Shown piece by piece: positions 18,020 through 26,794 of a stretch of DNA of 64,000 nucleotides. The notes beneath the pieces are model-generated. The model was given only the letters and a program-made list of their open reading frames with translations, had not been told where the DNA came from and ran no database searches. The stretch's first letter is position 1, and every line of letters begins with the position of its first letter. The translations under genes and the position numbers were made by a program. The DNA is from Flavobacteriaceae bacterium PS02337 (GTDB taxonomy: Bacteria > Bacteroidota > Bacteroidia > Flavobacteriales > Flavobacteriaceae), in NCBI GenBank assembly GCA_029959285.1, contig JASCOE010000017.1:1-64000 (forward strand), read 5' to 3'.

Positions 18020-18339
18020 ATGGATTTTAGCCCCGAAGCTTCGAGACAGATTTTTTTGCTCGCAGATTTTGCTGATTGACCAGATTACACACGCTTTTTG
18101 TCATTCTGACGAAGGAAGAATCTTCGTTAGTATTTCGACAAAGATTAAAGCATTTCTATGCGGAGCTTCTTGCGAAGATTCTTCCTTCGTCAGAATGACA
18201 ATATTGCATAAAAAATAGCTTTTATAATATTTCAAATTTTATTTAAAACAACAATCAAATTTGTATTTTTGCGCACTTGTGAGACTTTAGACAATTTAAA
18301 ATAATCTAAAATCTGCATTCTAAAATCTAAAATAACAAT
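18020..18339. repeat. Intergenic region with a 28-bp perfect inverted repeat
   Basis: TGTCATTCTGACGAAGGAAG and onward (18099-18126) is repeated exactly in inverse at 18173-18200 around a 46-nt loop. The arm resembles a dispersed Flavobacterium intergenic repeat and may act as a terminator or RNA-stability element. Further on, a TATTTTTG box (18264-18271) is a candidate -7 element for the gene at 18340, without a well-spaced TTG. Confidence 0.75.
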
Positions 18340-18636
18340 ATGTTTGTCAGAATTGTAAAAATGAGTTTTCACGAAGAAAAAATTCCTGATTTTCTGGAAA
18401 ATTTTGAATCTGTGAAAGAAAAAATACGAAATGCAGAAGGAAATCGTTTTTTAGAATTGTATCAGGATAAAAATGACAAATGCATTTTTTTTACTTACAG
18501 TTATTGGGAAACAGAACAAGATTTAGAAAATTACAGAAATTCTGAACTTTTTAATACCGTTTGGAATTTTACAAAGAAATTATTCAATGCAAAACCAGAA
18601 GCGTGGAGCGTTGATAAATTGGTTAGCTTGAATTAA
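18340..18636 (+). CDS. Antibiotic biosynthesis monooxygenase (ABM)-domain protein
   Basis: A 98-aa single-domain protein with the ferredoxin-like ABM pattern: MFVRIVKMSFHEEKIPDFLE at the start, FLELYQDKNDKCIFFTYSYW, and a helix around YRNSELFNTVW. Dimeric members include quinol monooxygenases and heme-degrading IsdG proteins. Without conserved ligands no reaction can be assigned. It stands alone, flanked by intergenic repeats on both sides. Confidence 0.85.
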   Translation: MFVRIVKMSFHEEKIPDFLENFESVKEKIRNAEGNRFLELYQDKNDKCIFFTYSYWETEQDLENYRNSELFNTVWNFTKKLFNAKPEAWSVDKLVSLN

Positions 18637-18644
18637 AACGATTT

Positions 18645-18756
18645 AACCGCAAAGAACGCAAGTTTTTTCATGAAATTTTGTAAAACGCTAAAGTTCGCAA
18701 AGCTTTGACTAATAACTTTGCGAACATTGCGTAAAACTTTGCGTTATTTGAGGTTA
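18645..18756. repeat. Nested palindromic intergenic repeat, copy A
   Basis: Outer arms AACCGCAAAGAACGCAA and TTGCGTTATTTGAGGTT-like (about 20 of 23 positions pair) enclose an inner perfect pair GTTCGCAAAG/CTTTGCGAAC. The CGCAAAG theme is shared with the element at 22575-22753, so the two belong to one family. Confidence 0.7.
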
Positions 18757-18781
18757 GAAAATAAAAAATGAAACAAAATAT

Positions 18782-19507
18782 ATGAAGTCTATAATTCTAA
18801 GAGAAATAAAATCCTTTTTTGGCTCTCCAATTGGCTATTTAGTCATTGCAATCTTCTTAATAAGCAACGGACTATTTTTATGGGTTTTTGAAGGAGATTA
18901 CAACATACTAAATACAGGTTATGCCGATTTAACTCCGTTTTTCATTTTGGCACCGTGGATTCTAATTTTCTTGATTCCAGCCGTAACCATGAGAAGTTTC
19001 TCTGACGAAAAAAAACAAGGAACTTTAGAGTTGTTATTGACAAAACCATTGTCAATTTGGGAAATTGTAAACGGAAAATTTTTCGGTTCGTTTTTGCTGA
19101 TTATTTTGGCGATTATTCCAACCTTAATTTATGTAAAAGTAATTTCAGATTTAGGTTCGCCTGAAGGAAATATTGATATGGGAAGCACAATTGGTTCTTA
19201 TTTCGGATTATTGTTTTTAATTGCTTCTTATTCAGCAATCGGAATCTTCACTTCTACCCTTTCAGAAAATCAAATTGTAGCATTTATAATTGCCGTTTTT
19301 CTTTGCTTTTTCTTTTATTTTGGTTTTGAAGGATTGAGTTCTCTAATTCCAGGTTCAGGAGATTTTATTTCTGTTTTAGGAATGCAGAATCATTTTAAAA
19401 GTATGAGCCGAGGCGTTATTGATACTCGTGATATTATTTATTTTTTAAGCATTTCAATCGCTTTTCTTTCTTTTACTGTTTATCAATTAAAATCTTTTAA
19501 AGCCTAA
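18782..19507 (+). CDS. gldF: Gliding-associated ABC transporter permease GldF
   Basis: A 241-aa integral membrane protein with about six TM helices, of the ABC-2 permease type. Indicators are the N-terminal ILREIKSFFGSPIGYLVIA, the MRSFSDEKKQGTLELLLTKP signature, and FFFYFGFEGLSSLIPG near the C-terminus. In F. johnsoniae GldA, GldF and GldG were described as an ABC transporter linked to gliding motility. The stop overlaps the gldG start by one base, so the two are coupled. The ATPase gene gldA is not in this window. Confidence 0.93.
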   Translation: MKSIILREIKSFFGSPIGYLVIAIFLISNGLFLWVFEGDYNILNTGYADLTPFFILAPWILIFLIPAVTMRSFSDEKKQGTLELLLTKPLSIWEIVNGKFFGSFLLIILAIIPTLIYVKVISDLGSPEGNIDMGSTIGSYFGLLFLIASYSAIGIFTSTLSENQIVAFIIAVFLCFFFYFGFEGLSSLIPGSGDFISVLGMQNHFKSMSRGVIDTRDIIYFLSISIAFLSFTVYQLKSFKA

Positions 19508-21192
19508 TGAAATCTTCTACAAAGCAAAATATCAAAACATTAGGAATTACAATTTTCATTTTAATTGTTTTAAACGTACTTGGAACGCTATTTTTCCATC
19601 GTTTTGATTTAACGAAAGACAAACGCTACACGTTATCGCCAACTTCTTTAGGAATTGTAAAACAAGTTGAAAATCCGCTTTCTATAAAAATTTATATGGC
19701 TGGCGATCTTCCCGCAGATTTCAGACGTTTACAACAGGAAACCAAACAATTATTAGAAGAATTTCAAGCTTACAATAAAAATATTGTTTTCGAATTTGTT
19801 GACCCATTAGCCAACGAAGAAGAAAGCGATGCTTTGACTAAATCGCTTTTTCAAAAAGGATTAACTCCTATAAATATTACTGTTGACGATAAAGGAAAAC
19901 AATCTCAAGCGATGGTTTTTCCTTGGGCAGTTGCCGTTTACAATAATAAAGAAGTTAATATTCCATTATTAAAAAATAGAATGGGCGCTTCGACAACGCA
20001 AAAAGTTATCGGATCTATTCAGCATTTAGAATATTCTATTGCCGATGCCATTAATAAAATCACTAAAAACAAACAGAAAAAAGTTGCTATTTTAAGAGGA
20101 AATGGCGAATTGAAAGAAATTCATATTGCTAAAATGCTCTTGCAAATTAGAGAAAGTTATTTCATTGGTCCATTTACATTAGATTCTGTTGCAAAAGATC
20201 CGAATGGAACTTTAAACGCACTTAAAAAATACGATTTAGCGATTATTGCAAAACCAACAGAAAAATTCTCTGACGAAGAAAAAGAAGTTCTAGATCAGTT
20301 TATTATGAATGGCGGAAAAACACTTTGGCTAATCGATCAGGCTGCGGCCGATATGGACAGTTTGTATAATGATGCGGGCGCAACTTTGGCATATCCAAGA
20401 GATTTAAATCTTAATGACATGTTCTTCAAATACGGATTTAGAATTAATCCTGATTTGGTTAAAGACGAACAAGGAAGTCCAATAAAACTAGCAACTGGCG
20501 AACAAGGAAGCGCAACACAATATCAGGATTTTATCTGGAAATTTGCTCCGCAAGTTTATCCAACAAGCCAGCACCCGATTGTAAAAAATCTAGGCGGAAT
20601 TAAATTTGATTTTTCGAATCCGATTGATACTTTGAAAAACGGAATCAAAAAAACGGTTTTATTACAATCTTCACAATATTCAAAAACAGTCGGAACTCCA
20701 GCAGAAATTAATCTGAACATGGTGACTGAAAAAACAACGCCAGAAGAATATTTAAACAAAGGAAATAAACCGTTGGCAGTTTTATTGGAAGGTTCATTCC
20801 ATTCTGCTTTCGAAAATAGAGTTTTGCCTTTCAAAGATAATTTGTTTACCGCACAAGGAAAACCAAATAAAATGATTGTAATTGCTGATGGAGATTTAGC
20901 AAGAAATCAATTAGACAAAAATTTAGAACCTGTTGAATTAGGCTACGATCAAAGAACAGGAAATTTATATGACAATAAAGACTTCATCATGAATAGCATC
21001 AATTATTTGCTTGATGACACTGGACTTATTAACATCAGAAGCAAAGATGTTGAACTGCCTTTATTAGACAAAGAGAAAGTTTATCAAAGTTATACTTTGA
21101 CACAATTCATAACTATCGGAGTTCCAATTCTAATTTTATTGGTTTTCGGACTTGTTTTTACCTTTTTAAGAAAAAGAACATACAGCAAGTAG
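19507..21192 (+). CDS. gldG: Gliding-associated ABC transporter substrate-binding protein GldG
   Basis: A 561-aa membrane protein. The N-terminal TM (about 9-31) leads to a large periplasmic domain starting FHRFDLTKDKRYTLSPTS, typical of GldG/IftA-like proteins. A C-terminal TM (about 533-555) ends in a short basic tail (RKRTYSK). It follows gldF with a one-base overlap and works with it in the Gld ABC system; its exact cargo is not established. dnaN follows about 100 bp later under its own candidate promoter. Confidence 0.93.
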   Translation: MKSSTKQNIKTLGITIFILIVLNVLGTLFFHRFDLTKDKRYTLSPTSLGIVKQVENPLSIKIYMAGDLPADFRRLQQETKQLLEEFQAYNKNIVFEFVDPLANEEESDALTKSLFQKGLTPINITVDDKGKQSQAMVFPWAVAVYNNKEVNIPLLKNRMGASTTQKVIGSIQHLEYSIADAINKITKNKQKKVAILRGNGELKEIHIAKMLLQIRESYFIGPFTLDSVAKDPNGTLNALKKYDLAIIAKPTEKFSDEEKEVLDQFIMNGGKTLWLIDQAAADMDSLYNDAGATLAYPRDLNLNDMFFKYGFRINPDLVKDEQGSPIKLATGEQGSATQYQDFIWKFAPQVYPTSQHPIVKNLGGIKFDFSNPIDTLKNGIKKTVLLQSSQYSKTVGTPAEINLNMVTEKTTPEEYLNKGNKPLAVLLEGSFHSAFENRVLPFKDNLFTAQGKPNKMIVIADGDLARNQLDKNLEPVELGYDQRTGNLYDNKDFIMNSINYLLDDTGLINIRSKDVELPLLDKEKVYQSYTLTQFITIGVPILILLVFGLVFTFLRKRTYSK

Positions 21193-21207
21193 GTGTTAAT
21201 AAAAAAA

Positions 21208-21239
21208 TTGCGAAACTAAGAATGTTTACGATATATTTG
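21208..21239 (+). promoter_or_regulatory. Candidate promoter of dnaN
   Basis: TTG (21208-21210) and a perfect TAnnTTTG box, TATATTTG (21232-21239), are separated by 21 nt, within the flavobacterial range. The start codon of dnaN lies 60 bp downstream. Confidence 0.6.
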
Positions 21240-21299
21240 TAAAACCTTACTTAGTTGAAGAAAAACTGAGAAAAAGAGCAAAAAATAAAACAAAAGACG

Positions 21300-22418
21300 A
21301 TGAAATTTATAGTATCGAGTTCGTACTTATTAAAACAATTACAAGTTTTAGGTAGTGTTATTAACAGCAACAATACACTTCCTATTTTAGATAACTTTTT
21401 ATTTGAACTAGACAATAATGCATTGACAGTTTCGGCTTCAGATCTTGAAACGACAATGTCTGCTACATTATCAATCGATTCTACAAGTAAAGGAAGTGTT
21501 GCTGTGCCAGCTAAACTTTTACTTGAAATTTTAAAAACTTTTCCAGAGCAGCCCTTAACTTTTACTGTTGAAGAAAACAACACAGTAGAAATTAGTTCAA
21601 ATTCTGGTAAATATGCATTGGCTTATGCTGCTGGAGAAGAATTTCCTAAAGCTGTAAGTCTTGAAGATCCATCTGTAACACTTGTTCCTGCAGAGGTTTT
21701 AGCAACTGCGGTGAGCAAAACTATTTTCGCTGCTGGAAACGATGATTTACGTCCGGTAATGTCTGGAGTATTCTTCCAGTTTTCTCCAGAAGGATTAATT
21801 TTCGTAGCTACAGATGCTCACAAACTGGTAAAATACGCTCGTACAGATGTTAAAGCATCTCAAGTTGCTGATTTTATCATGCCTAAAAAACCTTTAAACA
21901 TTTTAAAAAGTATTTTAGGAAGTTCTGATGCTGAAGTAAAAATTGAATACAACGATTCAAATGCGACTTTCTCATTTGACAACTATATTTTAATGTGTCG
22001 TTTAATCGACGGAAAATACCCAAATTACGAAGCGGTAATTCCAAAAGAAAATCCAAACAAATTAATGATTGACCGTTCTTTATTTTTAAGTTCTGTTCGT
22101 CGTGTTGCGATTTTCTCTAACAAAACAACACATCAAATTCGTTTAAAAATTGCTGGAGCTGAATTAAATGTTTCTGCAGAAGATATCGATTACTCAAACA
22201 AAGCAGAAGAAAGATTGACTTGTGATTATCAAGGAGATGATCTCCAAATTGGTTTCAACTCTCGTTTCTTAACAGAAATGTTGACTAATTTACAATCTGA
22301 CATGATTATGCTTGAAATGTCATTACCTAACAGAGCTGGAATCTTGACTCCAGTAGATGGTTTGGAAGAGGGTGAAACAGTTACTATGTTGGTAATGCCT
22401 GTTATGTTAAATAGTTAA
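21300..22418 (+). CDS. dnaN: DNA polymerase III subunit beta (sliding clamp)
   Basis: A 372-aa protein of standard beta-clamp length with three similar domains. It has the N-terminal MKFIVSSSYLLKQLQVLGSV, the TLPILDNFLFEL strand, and the typical C-terminal tail VTMLVMPVMLNS (compare the usual VVMPMR end). The ring-shaped dimer tethers polymerase III to DNA. It is not next to dnaA here but downstream of gldFG, with its own promoter and a terminator at 22524. Confidence 0.97.
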   Translation: MKFIVSSSYLLKQLQVLGSVINSNNTLPILDNFLFELDNNALTVSASDLETTMSATLSIDSTSKGSVAVPAKLLLEILKTFPEQPLTFTVEENNTVEISSNSGKYALAYAAGEEFPKAVSLEDPSVTLVPAEVLATAVSKTIFAAGNDDLRPVMSGVFFQFSPEGLIFVATDAHKLVKYARTDVKASQVADFIMPKKPLNILKSILGSSDAEVKIEYNDSNATFSFDNYILMCRLIDGKYPNYEAVIPKENPNKLMIDRSLFLSSVRRVAIFSNKTTHQIRLKIAGAELNVSAEDIDYSNKAEERLTCDYQGDDLQIGFNSRFLTEMLTNLQSDMIMLEMSLPNRAGILTPVDGLEEGETVTMLVMPVMLNS

Positions 22419-22523
22419 CATCAAAGTTTCTTTTTGTTACAGGGATATTTTTTAATTTAATATTAAAGGTATATCATTGTAAAAAAAAAATATCGCTATT
22501 AACCAACCATTTTTTATACCTAG

Positions 22524-22558
22524 AAACCGCAATTCCTATAAAGAGTTGCGGTTTTTTA
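22524..22558 (+). terminator. Intrinsic terminator of dnaN
   Basis: AAACCGCAA and TTGCGGTTT form a 9-bp stem with a 13-nt loop, followed by TTTATTTTT. It lies about 105 bp after the stop codon. Confidence 0.8.
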
Positions 22559-22574
22559 TTTTTGGTTGATTTTT

Positions 22575-22753
22575 GTTTCAGGTTGATATACTATATGTAT
22601 AATTTAAACGCAAAGTGCGCAAAGGTTTTTCGCAAAGTTCGCAAAGGTTTCACACAAAGCTTTGCGAACTTTGCGTTTTTAAACACAAGCTTTAGAATAA
22701 AAACTTAGCGCACTTTGCGCAAAAAATCAACACAAAGCATATCAACCTGAAAC
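22575..22753. repeat. Nested palindromic intergenic repeat, copy B
   Basis: Three nested perfect inverted pairs are present. The outer pair is GTTTCAGGTTGATAT (22575-22589) with its inverse at 22739-22753. The middle pair is CGCAAAGTGCGC (22609-22620) with 22708-22719. The inner pair is CGCAAAGTTCGCAAAG (22631-22646) with 22660-22675. The element fills most of the 378-bp dnaN-dsbA gap and is related to copy A at 18645-18756. A TATCTTTA box just before 22797 may be the -7 element of the next gene. Confidence 0.85.
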
Positions 22754-22796
22754 TTGAAACCTAAAACCTGAAACAAATTTTTCTTATCTTTACGAT

Positions 22797-23426
22797 ATGA
22801 AAATAGAAATTTGGTCGGACATCATGTGTCCGTTTTGTTATATCGGAAAAAGACAATTGGAAACTGCACTTTCAGTATTTCCAAATGATACTTTTGAAAT
22901 TGAATGGAAAAGCTTTCAGCTTGATCCAACAATCACTGCACAACCTGATACAGACGTTTATACCTTTCTAGCTGAACGAAAAGGAATGTCGATTGAACAA
23001 TCTAAAGAAATGCACAAAGGTGTTGCAGAACGCGCTAAAAGCGTTGGTTTAGATTATAATTTTGATAAAGCTGTTATCTCAAATTCTTTAAATGCTCACA
23101 GAATCATTCAATTAGCTAAAACTAAAAATATTGGCGATCGAATGGAAGAAATTTTCTTTAAAGCCTATTTTACAGATGGACAAGATTTAAACAATGGTCA
23201 AACATTAATAAAATTAGGAATTCAGGCTGGTTTGGCTGAAAATGAAGTTAGAGAAGTTTTAGAAAGTGATGATTTGTTTATAAAAGAAGTTCAATCTGAT
23301 ATAAAAGAAGCTGGAGAAATTGGTGTTCAAGGTGTACCGTTCTTTGTTTTCGATAGAAAATATGCCGTTTCAGGTGCACAGCCTGTCGAAACTTTTGTAA
23401 ATACAATTCAGGAAGTTTTAAAATAA
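22797..23426 (+). CDS. DsbA family (FrnE-like) oxidoreductase
   Basis: A 209-aa thioredoxin-fold protein without a signal peptide. The active site CPFC has Cys11 and Cys14 at the N-terminus (IEIWSDIMCPFCYIGKRQLE). The cis-Pro loop is GVQGVPFFVF and a helical insertion lies between. This is the cytosolic 2-hydroxychromene isomerase-like/FrnE branch, often with disulfide-related or glutathione-linked roles. The substrate is unknown. It ends at a strong terminator. Confidence 0.93.
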   Translation: MKIEIWSDIMCPFCYIGKRQLETALSVFPNDTFEIEWKSFQLDPTITAQPDTDVYTFLAERKGMSIEQSKEMHKGVAERAKSVGLDYNFDKAVISNSLNAHRIIQLAKTKNIGDRMEEIFFKAYFTDGQDLNNGQTLIKLGIQAGLAENEVREVLESDDLFIKEVQSDIKEAGEIGVQGVPFFVFDRKYAVSGAQPVETFVNTIQEVLK

Positions 23427-23445
23427 ATCTAAAATATTCAAAAAT

Positions 23446-23484
23446 AAAAAAGCGTGCTGTCTAAATTAGATAGCACGCTTTTTT
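23446..23484 (+). terminator. Intrinsic terminator of the DsbA-family gene
   Basis: AAAAAGCGTGCTGTCTAA and TTAGATAGCACGCTTTTT pair along their whole length (one wobble), giving a strong GC-centred stem with a T-tract. It is probably effective in both directions. Confidence 0.9.
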
Positions 23485-23650
23485 ATTGGATATTATTCCC
23501 TTTTATATTCTGAATCCCTTTAATCACAGTGAAAATTCAATAATAAACGAATCATGTAAGATTTAAATTAAATCCTATAATTTTTTTAATCTTCTAATTA
23601 TCAAATTTGTATGTATAAGTTGAGAAATTATTAATTTTAAAACAGCAGCT

Positions 23651-23974
23651 ATGAAAACGAATTTCGAAGACCAATACACTGCAAAATTAAATGATTTTAA
23701 ATGCAGCAGACCAGATCATATTGACACCGCTAATGAAAATGAAGCATTAGATCAAGAATTCACAAGCGGACAAAATGATGAGAATAATCAGAAGAAAGAA
23801 TGTGATTCTTTTTCTAATGAAGATTGTTACGAAATCTTAGAAAGCGGATTAAATACTGCCGAAGATAATACTCCATTTTCAACTTATGACGATGCAAATC
23901 CTTTTGACAGTTATAATTTAGACAATGAAGACCACAAATACGACTGTCCGTCTTACCGAAATTATGAACATTAA
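23651..23974 (+). CDS. Small acidic protein of unknown function
   Basis: A 107-aa, strongly acidic, low-complexity protein rich in Asp, Glu, Asn and Ser (e.g. ANENEALDQEFTSGQNDENN). It has four Cys residues and no signal peptide or membrane helix, so it is probably intrinsically disordered. No family is recognised. It lies about 140 bp ahead of the DNA-repair cassette in the same direction, followed by a small possible membrane-peptide ORF. The reading frame is clean and starts with ATG after an A-rich leader, which supports it as a gene. Confidence 0.6.
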   Translation: MKTNFEDQYTAKLNDFKCSRPDHIDTANENEALDQEFTSGQNDENNQKKECDSFSNEDCYEILESGLNTAEDNTPFSTYDDANPFDSYNLDNEDHKYDCPSYRNYEH

Positions 23975-23987
23975 ACCAAGAATTACC

Positions 23988-24095
23988 ATGACACCAAAAT
24001 ATAAATATTCTTACGCAATGCTCAATTTTATAAACGTCTTTACGTGTATTTTGAGTATTTCTCTAATTACCTATCTACTAATTGCAACTAGATAA
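23988..24095 (+). CDS. Possible 35-aa single-span membrane peptide
   Basis: ATG at 23988 opens a 36-codon frame ending in TAA at 24095, between the acidic protein (14 bp upstream) and the exonuclease gene (18 bp downstream). The product begins MTPKYKYSYAMLNF, followed by one hydrophobic helix (VFTCILSISLITYLLIA) and ends in TR. The close spacing fits an operon. There is no homologue evidence and short frames arise by chance, so this is tentative. Confidence 0.45.
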   Translation: MTPKYKYSYAMLNFINVFTCILSISLITYLLIATR

Positions 24096-24113
24096 AATTA
24101 TCTAATTCAAAAG

Positions 24114-25124
24114 ATGAATCCACCATTATTACAGTTTAACGATAAAGGAATTTACTGCCAGCAGGCAGACGTTTATCTTGATCCGTGGCGTCCGGTAAAG
24201 AATGCCATTATTACGCACGGACATTCTGATCACTCTAGATGGGGACATCAAAATTATATTACACATCACACTAATGTCGCTATTATAAGATATCGTTTGG
24301 GTGAAATTAATGTTACAGGAAAAGATTGGAACGAAACTTTTACCATAAACGGAGTAAAATTTTCTCTTCATCCTGCGGGGCATATTATTGGTTCGGCGCA
24401 AATTCGAGTAGAATATAAAGGAGAAGTTTGGGTTTTTACTGGGGATTATAAAACCGAAGACGATGGAATTTCAGTTCCTTACGAAGTTGTAAAATGCCAT
24501 TCTTTTATAACCGAATGCACTTTCGGACTTCCAGCATTTAATTGGGAATCGCAAAAAGATGTAATGACCGAGATTAATAATTGGTGGGTAGAAAATCGCG
24601 CAGAAGGCAAAACCTCAATACTTTTTGGATATTCTTTAGGAAAAGCACAAAGATTATTAAAATATTTAGACCCAAATATTGGCACAATTTATACGCATGG
24701 CGCTATAGAAAACATGACTAATGTTGTTCGTCCTTTAATAGATTTGCCACCGACAATCAGAGTAACACAAGAAACTAAAAAAGAAGATTTATTAGGAAAT
24801 ATTGTTCTAGCACCGCCAAGCGCGCACGGAAGCACATGGATTAGAAAAATGACTCCTTTTGTGACAGGAACTGCAAGCGGCTGGATGGCTTTTCGTGGCG
24901 CCAGACGCAGACGTGCAGTAGATCGCGGATTCGTAATTAGCGATCATTGCGATTGGACTGGATTACTAGAAAGTATCAAAGCAACTGGAGCCGAAAAAAT
25001 AATCTGCACACACGGATATTCTGATATATTCTCAAAATACCTCCGAGAATTAGGTTATGACGCCAGAACCGCACACACTCAATACGAAGGAGAAACAAAC
25101 GACGTAACTAATGATGAGTTATAA
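24114..25124 (+). CDS. Ligase-associated DNA exonuclease (metallo-beta-lactamase fold)
   Basis: A 336-aa protein of the beta-CASP/MBL nuclease type. The metal motif HGHSDH (35-40) is of HxHxDH form, with HPAGHIIGSAQIRV, FTGDYK and a late SDHCDWTGL and CTHGYSD. Such proteins are encoded beside bacterial ATP-dependent ligase and Lhr helicase and are believed to trim 3' ends during repair. The next gene is that ligase, 68 bp downstream, followed by Lhr and PdeM, so the four form one repair operon. Confidence 0.93.
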   Translation: MNPPLLQFNDKGIYCQQADVYLDPWRPVKNAIITHGHSDHSRWGHQNYITHHTNVAIIRYRLGEINVTGKDWNETFTINGVKFSLHPAGHIIGSAQIRVEYKGEVWVFTGDYKTEDDGISVPYEVVKCHSFITECTFGLPAFNWESQKDVMTEINNWWVENRAEGKTSILFGYSLGKAQRLLKYLDPNIGTIYTHGAIENMTNVVRPLIDLPPTIRVTQETKKEDLLGNIVLAPPSAHGSTWIRKMTPFVTGTASGWMAFRGARRRRAVDRGFVISDHCDWTGLLESIKATGAEKIICTHGYSDIFSKYLRELGYDARTAHTQYEGETNDVTNDEL

Positions 25125-25192
25125 GTTATGAATTATAATTTCAAAGTTTATCAAACCATCAACAATCAACTATAAACCAACAACCACAAAAA

Positions 25193-26794
25193 ATGAAAAA
25201 CTTTGCCGAGCTTATAAAAACCTTAGATAGTTCTAATAAAACATCGGTAAAAGTTGATGCTTTGGCTAATTATTTTCAGAAAGCAAGTGATGAAGATAAA
25301 GTCTGGACAATTGCAATTCTTTCGCATCGACGTCCTCCTCGACCTGTAAATACGACTTTATTGCGATTATGGGCAAATGAAATTGCTAATATTCCGCTTT
25401 GGTTGTTTGAGGAAAGTTATCATATTGTTGGAGATTTAGCCGAAACTATTGCACTTGTAATTCCGACTACAAAAGAACATTCAGATAAAAGTTTGACGGA
25501 GTTTTTACAAGAAATCATCGCTTTAAAAAAGAAAGATGATTTTGAAAAAAAAGAATATCTCCAAACGAATTGGCTGAATTTAAATTATTACGAAAGATTC
25601 GTTTTTACCAAATTAATTACAGGAAGTTTTAGAATCGGATTGAGTCAGAAGTTGATGACGAGAGCACTTTCTAAAGCTGAAAATATTGATGAAGATACGC
25701 TGGCTTATAAATTAATGGGCGATTGGAATCCGAATACTATAACTTTTCAAGAATTGATTTTGGATGAAAAAAGTAGCGATTATTTATCAAAACCTTATCC
25801 GTTTTATTTGGCTTATCCAATTGAAGGTGAATTGGAAAGCTTAGGAAATCCAGAAGATTGGAGTGCCGAACATAAATGGGACGGAATTCGTTCACAAACC
25901 ATAATTCGCGATAACGAAATTTATGTTTGGAGCCGTGGCGAAGAATTGGTAACCGATAAATATCCTGAGTTTCAATCTTTCATCGGAAATATTCCAAACG
26001 GAACTGTAATTGACGGCGAAATCCTTCCTTTCATAGAAAATCAAATCGGAACATTTAATGATCTTCAAACTCGAATTGGAAGAAAAAATGTTTCGGCTTC
26101 TATATTAAAAAATACACCCGTTATAATAAAAGCATACGATTTATTAGAATGGCAAGGAAATGATATTCGAAATCTTCCTTACGAAAAACGCCGTACTTTA
26201 TTAGAAGAATTATTCACCACTTTAATTGGAAAAGAAATTCCGTTACAGCTTTCAGAAAGAGTTACTTTTTCTACTTGGGAAGATGTTGTGAATGAAAGAA
26301 TAAAATCTCGCGAAATGAAAAGCGAAGGTTTAATGCTCAAACGAAAAGATTCTCCGTATTTGGTGGGAAGAAAAAAAGGCGATTGGTGGAAATGGAAAAT
26401 CGAGCCTTTGACAATAGATGCCGTTCTCACTTACGCGATGCGTGGTCACGGGCGACGATCGAATCTCTTTACCGATTATACTTTCGCTCTTTGGCAGGAA
26501 AACGAAAACAACGAACGAGAACTTGTCACTTTCGCGAAAGCGTATTCTGGTTTAACCGATGCTGAGTTTAGAATGGTTGATGATTTCATTAAAAAAAATA
26601 CTTTAGAACGATTTGGACCAGTAAGAAGTGTAACACCAAAATTGGTTTTTGAAATTGGTTTTGAAGGAATTGCACTTTCAAAAAGACATAAAAGTGGCGT
26701 TGCAACTCGTTTTCCGAGAATTTTACGTTGGCGTCACGACAAAAAAATCGAAGATGCCAATTCAATAGACGATTTAAAAAATATGATTTTATAA
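25193..26794 (+). CDS. ATP-dependent DNA ligase
   Basis: A 533-aa ligase of the LigB-like bacterial type. It has an N-terminal DNA-binding domain (about 1-200), an adenylation domain with motif I HKWDGIR (catalytic Lys228), motif III region VIDGEILPF, motif IV SEGLMLKRKDSPY, motif V DWWKWK, and a C-terminal OB fold. It seals nicks in duplex DNA using ATP, in addition to the housekeeping NAD-dependent enzyme expected elsewhere. The stop codon abuts the Lhr start with no gap, indicating tight co-translation within the repair cassette. Confidence 0.96.
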   Translation: MKNFAELIKTLDSSNKTSVKVDALANYFQKASDEDKVWTIAILSHRRPPRPVNTTLLRLWANEIANIPLWLFEESYHIVGDLAETIALVIPTTKEHSDKSLTEFLQEIIALKKKDDFEKKEYLQTNWLNLNYYERFVFTKLITGSFRIGLSQKLMTRALSKAENIDEDTLAYKLMGDWNPNTITFQELILDEKSSDYLSKPYPFYLAYPIEGELESLGNPEDWSAEHKWDGIRSQTIIRDNEIYVWSRGEELVTDKYPEFQSFIGNIPNGTVIDGEILPFIENQIGTFNDLQTRIGRKNVSASILKNTPVIIKAYDLLEWQGNDIRNLPYEKRRTLLEELFTTLIGKEIPLQLSERVTFSTWEDVVNERIKSREMKSEGLMLKRKDSPYLVGRKKGDWWKWKIEPLTIDAVLTYAMRGHGRRSNLFTDYTFALWQENENNERELVTFAKAYSGLTDAEFRMVDDFIKKNTLERFGPVRSVTPKLVFEIGFEGIALSKRHKSGVATRFPRILRWRHDKKIEDANSIDDLKNMIL

